Assembly (NCBI GenBank): GCA_028291305.1
Contig: JAQGII010000162.1
Coordinates: 1-8,798, forward strand
DNA from: Caulobacteraceae bacterium
GTDB taxonomy: Bacteria > Pseudomonadota > Alphaproteobacteria > Caulobacterales > Caulobacteraceae
Length of the DNA: 8,798 bases
Direction of reading: 5' to 3'
Shown piece by piece: positions 4,759 through 8,798 of this stretch (positions are counted from its first letter, which is position 1; each line of letters begins with the position of its first letter). The translations under genes were made by a program, and so were the position numbers. The notes beneath the pieces are model-generated. The model did not search any database. It had not been told where the DNA came from and saw only the letters and a list, made by a program, of their open reading frames with translations.

Positions 4759-5127
4759 ATGGCTCCCGGCGTCCTGGTTGTGGAAGACGACCCCTATGTG
4801 CGGGTGGTGCTGGACGAACTGCTGCAGGACCAGGGTCTGGATGTGTGGAGCGTCGCCGACGACCTCAGCGCCTACCAGGTGCTTGGCCAGGAAGCCGACC
4901 GTTTCAGTGTGCTGCTGACCGACATCAACCTGGGCGCCGGCACCACCGGCTTCGACGTGGCCCGTCGCGCGCGCAGCCTGAACGCCGGCATCAAGGTGAT
5001 CTTCATCACCGGCTATCCGGTCGAGCCCGGCAAGTTCGCCGCCGAGGGCGGGATGCTGATGCACAAGCCGCTCAACCTGCCGGCCCTGTGCGACATGGTC
5101 AACGCCGCCGCCAAGGCGCCCAACTGA
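4759..5127 (+). CDS. Single-domain response regulator (CheY-like receiver)
   Basis: A 122-residue stand-alone REC domain with no output domain. The acidic pocket is Glu9-Asp10-Asp11 (VVEDDPYVR), the phosphoacceptor is Asp55 (LLTDINLG), the switch Thr is Thr84 in VIFITGYP, and Lys103 in MHKPLNL is the conserved lysine. The FITGYP segment resembles the FATGUY motif of alphaproteobacterial single-domain regulators that feed histidine kinases of the general stress response. I chose the ATG at 4759 because GAGG (4748-4751) sits 7 nt before it; an in-frame ATG at 4744 would add five residues but lacks a Shine-Dalgarno. No kinase or phosphatase gene is adjacent, so it must work with partners elsewhere. 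It converges on bioD with a 3-nt gap. Confidence 0.92.
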   Translation: MAPGVLVVEDDPYVRVVLDELLQDQGLDVWSVADDLSAYQVLGQEADRFSVLLTDINLGAGTTGFDVARRARSLNAGIKVIFITGYPVEPGKFAAEGGMLMHKPLNLPALCDMVNAAAKAPN

Positions 5128-5130
5128 CGC

Positions 5131-5805
5131 TCACGCCGCGACGCCCAGGGCGCGGCTCGCCTGCCCCCAGTCCGAATCGCCGCCGCGCCGAACCGCCAGC
5201 ACGCGGCTGGTCCCGGCATGGGCCGCCAGGGTGGCGACCGTCTCGGACAGGTCCACGGCGCTGCCGGGCGTCTCGTTGACCAGCACCAGGGGCGCCGCCG
5301 CCCCCCTGCCCTTGAGCGCCGCGAGCCCGGTCAGGGCGTGGCTGATGGCCCCCAGATAGCTGCCGCAGACGAAGATCGCCGGGGCGCCAAAGGCCACGGC
5401 GAGGTCGAGCATGGTCTCCGATTCGTTGAGCGGGCTCATCACTCCGCCCGCCCCCTCGATCAGCATCGGCCCGCGCGCCTGGGCGATCAGCGGGGCGCAG
5501 ACCGCCGCGATGTCGGCGACGGTCAGGCGCACGCCCTCCCGCGCCGCCGCCTGGTCCGGCGACAGCGGCGCGCGCAGGCGGAACGGGGTGATGGCCTCCA
5601 CGCCCGCCGCATGGACGGGCCGGCCCAGCGCCGCCAGCAGGACCGCGCCGTCGCTGTCTTGGGAGGCGGACGGGTCGTAGCCGCTGGCCACCGGCTTGAG
5701 CGCGGCCGGCTGCAGCCCGTTGACGCGCCAGAAGCGCAGCAGCGCGGCGCTGACCCAGGTCTTGCCGATGTCGGTGCCCGCACCGGTCACGAAAAACGCC
5801 GTCAT
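5131..5805 (-). CDS. bioD: ATP-dependent dethiobiotin synthetase
   Basis: A 224-residue cytosolic enzyme that closes the ureido ring of dethiobiotin from 7,8-diaminopelargonic acid (DAPA), CO2 and ATP. The P-loop variant typical of BioD spans 8-17 (GAGTDIGKTW, with Lys15 and Thr16). Lys37 follows in ALKPVASGYD, the SPDQAA motif is at 82-87, the Mg-binding Glu117 is in LIEGAGGVMSPLNE, and the adenine-contacting Asn177 is in LVLVNETPGS. The start ATG has GGAG 8 nt upstream. It is divergent from bioA across 68 nt containing a perfect palindrome, so shared regulation is likely. Its 3' end converges on the response regulator gene with a 3-nt gap and no room for a terminator between stops. Length fits the family (about 220-230 aa). 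Confidence 0.95.
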   Translation of the reverse strand: MTAFFVTGAGTDIGKTWVSAALLRFWRVNGLQPAALKPVASGYDPSASQDSDGAVLLAALGRPVHAAGVEAITPFRLRAPLSPDQAAAREGVRLTVADIAAVCAPLIAQARGPMLIEGAGGVMSPLNESETMLDLAVAFGAPAIFVCGSYLGAISHALTGLAALKGRGAAAPLVLVNETPGSAVDLSETVATLAAHAGTSRVLAVRRGGDSDWGQASRALGVAA

Positions 5806-5832
5806 CGCCCCTGCTCCGCGCCGGCCTGCAAA

Positions 5833-5848
5833 GCGGGATTTGTCCCGC
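5833..5848. promoter_or_regulatory. Perfect inverted repeat in the divergent bioD-bioA promoter region
   Basis: GCGGGA-TTTG-TCCCGC, a 6+6 palindrome with a 4-nt centre, lies roughly midway between the two start codons (27 nt from bioD, 25 nt from bioA). It overlaps the predicted bioA -35 element, a typical repressor position. It matches neither the BirA operator nor the BioR box (TTATNNATAA type) known from other alphaproteobacteria. Confidence 0.45.
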
Positions 5849-5867
5849 CGCCATTCCCCCCTATACC
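5840..5867 (+). promoter_or_regulatory. Predicted bioA promoter with leaderless start
   Basis: TTGTCC (5840-5845; 4 of 6 to TTGACA) and TATACC (5862-5867; 4 of 6 to TATAAT) are separated by 16 nt. A start 7 nt past the -10 falls on the A of the bioA ATG at 5874. No Shine-Dalgarno precedes that ATG, which agrees with a leaderless message. Experimental start-site data are lacking. Confidence 0.4.
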
Positions 5868-5873
5868 CGAGCC

Positions 5874-7148
5874 ATGAGCAGTTCCCACACGCCGTCGTGG
5901 CTGGCGAGCGGCCGGTCGGCGATCTGGCCGCCGTATGCGCCGCTGGGCGCCGACGCCCTGCCGGTGGCCTCCGCCGCCGGCGTCCGCCTGACCCTGAGCG
6001 ACGGGCGCGAGCTGATCGACGGCGTCGCCAACTGGTGGTCGGCCTGCCATGGGCATAGCCATCCGGCCATCCGCGCCGCGATGCAGGCGCAGATGGAGCG
6101 CTTCCCCCACGTGATGTTCGCCGGCCTGGCGCACGAGCCCGCCTATCGCCTGGCCGAGCGGCTGACCCGGCTGGTCCCCGGCGACTTCTCCCGCGTCTTC
6201 TTCACCGAGTCCGGCTCGGTGTCGGTCGAGGTGGGGCTGAAGATGGCCCTGCAGTACTGGATGATCGCCGGGCGGGCGGGCAAGACCCGCTTCCTCAGCT
6301 TCCGCGGCGGCTATCACGGCGACACCCTGGCCACCATGCCGCTGTGCGATCCGGAAGAGGGCATGCACGCCATGTTCGCCGGCGTCTTCACCCCGGCGCT
6401 GCTGGCCGACCTGCCCGAGGACGCGGCGCGCGAGGCGGCGCTGGACCGGATGCTGGCCGAGCGGGCGCACGAGATCGCCGCCGTGATCGTGGAGCCCCTG
6501 GTGCAGGGCGCCGGCGGCATGCGGATGCACGGGCCGGACACGCTGCGGGCCCTGCGCCGGCTGTGCGACACGCATGGCGTGCTGCTGATCTTCGACGAGA
6601 TCTTCACCGGCTTCGGCCGCACCGGGACGATGTTCGCCATGCAGGCGGCGGGCATCGAGCCCGACATCCTGTGCCTGTCCAAGGCGCTGAGCGGCGGGAC
6701 CTTGCCCCTGGCCGCGACGCTCGCCGCCCGCAAGGTCGCCGAGGCGTTCGAGAGCGAGCATCCGGCCGCCGTGCTGATGCACGGCCCCACCTACATGGCC
6801 AACGCCCTGGCCTGCGCCGCCGCCGGCGCCTCGCTCGACCTGTTCGAGCAGGAGCCGCGGCTCGAGCAGACCGCCCACATCGAAAAACAACTCACCGCCG
6901 AGCTCGAGCCCTGCCGCGCCCTGGCGGGCGTGGTCGACGTGCGGGTCAAGGGCGCCATCGGTGTGGTGCAGCTGGACCGCGAGGCGGGCTTCCTGAGGGA
7001 TCGCTTCGCGCCGCTCGGCGTCTGGATGCGGCCGTTCCGCGACATCGTCTACCTGACCCCGCCGCTGATCATCGACGAGCCGGACCTGTCGCGGCTGACC
7101 GGCGCCATCGTCCAGGTGGTGTCCGGCTGGTCGGGGAGCCTGGTGTGA
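5874..7148 (+). CDS. bioA: Adenosylmethionine-8-amino-7-oxononanoate aminotransferase (DAPA synthase)
   Basis: A 424-residue class III PLP aminotransferase (E. coli BioA is about 429). It transfers an amino group, normally from S-adenosylmethionine, to 8-amino-7-oxononanoate (KAPA) to give DAPA. BioA hallmarks: LIDGVANWWSACHGHSHP (47-64, the double Trp separating BioA from other class III enzymes), MFAGLAHEPA (81-90), FFTESGSVSVEVGLKMALQYW (109-129, PLP phosphate loop), GGYHGDT (145-151), IFDEIFTGFGRTG (239-251; Asp241 contacts the pyridine nitrogen), and SKALSGGTLPL with the PLP-binding Lys270. The C-terminal domain carries PFRDIVYLTPPL. It leads the operon; its TGA overlaps the bioF GTG. 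No Shine-Dalgarno lies before the ATG. No lysine-using BioK substitution is evident, but the amino donor cannot be settled by eye. Confidence 0.96.
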   Translation: MSSSHTPSWLASGRSAIWPPYAPLGADALPVASAAGVRLTLSDGRELIDGVANWWSACHGHSHPAIRAAMQAQMERFPHVMFAGLAHEPAYRLAERLTRLVPGDFSRVFFTESGSVSVEVGLKMALQYWMIAGRAGKTRFLSFRGGYHGDTLATMPLCDPEEGMHAMFAGVFTPALLADLPEDAAREAALDRMLAERAHEIAAVIVEPLVQGAGGMRMHGPDTLRALRRLCDTHGVLLIFDEIFTGFGRTGTMFAMQAAGIEPDILCLSKALSGGTLPLAATLAARKVAEAFESEHPAAVLMHGPTYMANALACAAAGASLDLFEQEPRLEQTAHIEKQLTAELEPCRALAGVVDVRVKGAIGVVQLDREAGFLRDRFAPLGVWMRPFRDIVYLTPPLIIDEPDLSRLTGAIVQVVSGWSGSLV

Positions 7149-8344
7149 GCGGGGCCTGGCGGGCCCTGGAGGCGGCTCTGGCCGGCGCCCTGGCCGAGGC
7201 CGAGGGCAAGGGCCGGCGGCGGCGGCTGCGGCCCATGACCCGGATCGCGGGGGGCCGGGTGATGCTGGCCGACGGGCGCACCCTGATCGACTTCTCGTCC
7301 AACGACTATCTGGGCCTCAGCCTGCATCCGCAGGTGGCCGCCCGCGCCGCCGACTACGCCCAGCGCCTCGGCGCCGGATCGGCCGGCTCGCGGCTGGTGA
7401 CCGGCACCCTGATCGAGCACCTGCAGGTCGAGGCCCGCCTCGCCGCCTTCAAGAGGGCCGAGGCCGCCCTGCTGTTCGCCTCGGGCTATCAGGCCAACGC
7501 CTCGATCCTGCCCGCCCTGATCGGCCTGCTGCCCGCGCCGGTGAAGGTGTTCGCCGACCGGCTGAACCACGCCAGCCTGCACGCCGGCCTGGCCCAGGCG
7601 GACCTGCGCCAGATCCGCTTCCGCCACAACGACCTCGACCATCTGGAACGGCAACTGCAGGCGCTGCCGAACCAGGGCGCGAGCCGTCTGATCGTCACCG
7701 AGACGGTGTTCAGCATGGACGGCGACCGGGCCGACCTCGCGGGGCTGGCCGACCTGGCCGACCGATACGACGCCATCCTCTATCTCGACGAGGCCCACGC
7801 CACCGGCGTGTTCGGGCCGCACGGCGCGGGCCTGGCCGCCGAACTGCCTGCCTGCCCCGCGGGAGGGCGCGCGCCGGCCATCGTCATGGGCACGCTGGGC
7901 AAGGCGCTGGGCGGCTTCGGCGCCTATGTGGCCGGGCCGCAGCTGCTGATCGACGCCCTGGTGCAGGCCTGCGGCGGCTTCATCTATTCCACCGCCCCGC
8001 CGCCCGCGGTGCTGGGCGCCCTGGACGCGGCGCTGGACCTGGTCCCGGGCATGGGCGCCGAGCGGGCCGCCCTGCAGGCCGCTGCCGGGCGCGTGCGGCG
8101 AGCGGCGGCGGCGCGGGGGTTCGACACCCTCGGCTCCTCCACCCAGATCGTCCCGCTGCAACTCGGCGCCGAGTCGTGGGCGATGAAGGCCATGGCCGAC
8201 CTGGAGGCCGCGGGCCTGCTGGGCGTGGCCATCCGCCCGCCGACCGTTCCGGAGGGCTCCAGCCGCCTGCGCCTGTCCCTGTCGACCGTGCACAGCGACG
8301 CCGACATCGACCGGCTGGTCGAGGCGATCGGGGCGCTGGCGTGA
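7145..8344 (+). CDS. bioF: 8-amino-7-oxononanoate (KAPA) synthase
   Basis: A 399-residue PLP enzyme of the alpha-oxoamine synthase family (E. coli BioF 384). It condenses pimeloyl-ACP with L-alanine to form KAPA, the first committed ring-precursor step. Motifs: FSSNDYLGLSLHP (50-62), GAGSAGSRLVTGT (77-89), ADRLNHASLHAG (137-148; His142 stacks on PLP), TETVFSMDGD (185-194), YLDEAHATGVFGPHGAG (213-229; Asp215 and His218), MGTLGKALGGFGAYVAG with PLP Lys253, FIYSTAPPP (279-287) and IRPPTVPEGSSRLRLSLS (363-380). The start is GTG at 7145 with GGGGAG at 6-nt spacing; it overlaps the bioA stop as GTGA. The internal ATG at 7235 would delete the N-terminal helix shared by the family. Its own stop overlaps the next gene's GTG in the same way. 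Confidence 0.96.
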   Translation: MSGAWRALEAALAGALAEAEGKGRRRRLRPMTRIAGGRVMLADGRTLIDFSSNDYLGLSLHPQVAARAADYAQRLGAGSAGSRLVTGTLIEHLQVEARLAAFKRAEAALLFASGYQANASILPALIGLLPAPVKVFADRLNHASLHAGLAQADLRQIRFRHNDLDHLERQLQALPNQGASRLIVTETVFSMDGDRADLAGLADLADRYDAILYLDEAHATGVFGPHGAGLAAELPACPAGGRAPAIVMGTLGKALGGFGAYVAGPQLLIDALVQACGGFIYSTAPPPAVLGALDAALDLVPGMGAERAALQAAAGRVRRAAAARGFDTLGSSTQIVPLQLGAESWAMKAMADLEAAGLLGVAIRPPTVPEGSSRLRLSLSTVHSDADIDRLVEAIGALA

Positions 8345-8798
8345 AACCGCAGCTGCTGTTCGCCCACGGCTGGGCGCTGGACGCCGGCCTGTGGGACGCG
8401 GTGATCGCGGCGCTGGGCGAGGATGCGGCGGACGCGGCGTTGTTCGACGCCGGCTATTACGGCCGCCCGCGCCCCTGGCCCGTGCTGGAGCCCGGCCGCC
8501 CGCTGCTCGGTGTCGGCCAGTCGCTGGGCGCGCTGGAGCTGCTCACCGACCCTCCGGCGCCCCTGGACGGCCTGGTGGTGCTCGACGGCTTCGCCCGCTT
8601 CGGCCAGGCCGAGGATTTTCCCCTGGGCGTACCCGAGCGGGTGCTGGCCCGCATGCGCCGCAGGCTGGGCGACGACGCCGGCGTCGTGATCGAGTTCGTC
8701 GGCCGCGCGGGCGGCCAGGTCCCCTCCGGCGCGCCCGACGCCGCCCGCCTGATCGCCGGCCTGGAGCGGCTGGAGACCCTCGACGGCCGGCGGGCGGC
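8341..8798 (+). CDS. BioH-like alpha/beta hydrolase, probable pimeloyl-ACP methyl ester esterase (3' end outside window)
   Basis: The first 152 residues of an alpha/beta hydrolase beginning VKPQLLFAHGWALDAGLW. HGW at 9-11 is the oxyanion-hole loop, as in BioH. The nucleophile elbow is GVGQSLGAL with Ser61. The following VPERVLARMRRRLGDDAGVVIEFVGRAG (97-124) resembles the BioH cap helices. BioH removes the methyl disguise from pimeloyl-ACP methyl ester made by BioC, supplying BioF. The start is GTG at 8341, overlapping the bioF TGA as GTGA, so translation is coupled. The elbow is GQSLG rather than the GWSLG of E. coli BioH, and the region between strand 1 and the elbow is short, so this is a divergent member. 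The catalytic Asp and His should lie beyond the window. Biotin context makes the role likely; symbol left blank for lack of the C-terminus. Confidence 0.78.
   Translation, partial: MKPQLLFAHGWALDAGLWDAVIAALGEDAADAALFDAGYYGRPRPWPVLEPGRPLLGVGQSLGALELLTDPPAPLDGLVVLDGFARFGQAEDFPLGVPERVLARMRRRLGDDAGVVIEFVGRAGGQVPSGAPDAARLIAGLERLETLDGRRA

Noticed and set aside
5802..6890. Long minus-strand open frame inside bioA
   Set aside because: Antisense shadow of bioA, rich in Gly, Gln, His and Arg, no motif. The same applies to the minus-strand frame at 7049-8293 opposite bioF.
6344..7144. N-terminal extension of bioF in frame through most of bioA
   Set aside because: The frame is open upstream of 7145 only because of high GC; the translated stretch is Arg/Ala noise, while bioA occupies the other frame and bioF has a GTG with its own ribosome-binding site.

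Overview
The window is a GC-rich stretch of bacterial chromosome that looks like core genome from an alphaproteobacterium. The best guess is Caulobacterales (Caulobacter/Phenylobacterium-like). The reasons are strong G/C at third codon positions, a Gcw_chp/TorF-type putative porin, a short single-domain response regulator of the type common in this class, promoter-like motifs closer to Caulobacter than to E. coli consensus, and a tRNA-Trp/secE/nusG/rplK order. Genus-level placement is inference; no 16S or long marker is present. There is no transposase, integrase, phage gene, CRISPR array or obvious island.

Left end (1-1250, minus strand): the classic transcription/secretion/translation cluster tRNA-Trp(CCA) - secE - nusG - rplK (L11, only its first 29 codons are inside). 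A 119-nt, visibly structured leader separates nusG from rplK. It is the place where ribosomal protein L1 autoregulation is known in other bacteria.

Middle (1250-5130): a tiny disordered 57-aa ORF (plus) that abuts queF (minus) stop codon to stop codon; queF (preQ0 reductase for queuosine), preceded by a 16-codon mini-ORF with a perfect Shine-Dalgarno sequence whose stop overlaps the queF start; an outer-membrane TorF-like porin with a 5'-UTR hairpin and a strong intrinsic terminator; a periplasmic YceI-like lipid-binding protein; a MarR-family regulator; tRNA-Leu(UAA) on the minus strand; and a single-domain response regulator.

Right end (5131-8798): a biotin synthesis locus. bioD (minus) is divergent from a tightly coupled bioA-bioF-bioH-like run (plus) joined by two identical 4-nt GTGA overlaps. 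Together these genes cover pimeloyl-ester release (bioH-like), KAPA synthesis (bioF), DAPA synthesis (bioA) and dethiobiotin synthesis (bioD). bioB and bioC are not in view. The 68-nt divergent region holds a perfect inverted repeat overlapping the -35 region of a promoter predicted to start bioA as a leaderless mRNA.

No wholly new multi-gene system was found. The most interesting signals are regulatory: the bioD/bioA palindrome, the queF mini-ORF, the rplK leader and the stress-type promoter candidate in front of the response regulator.
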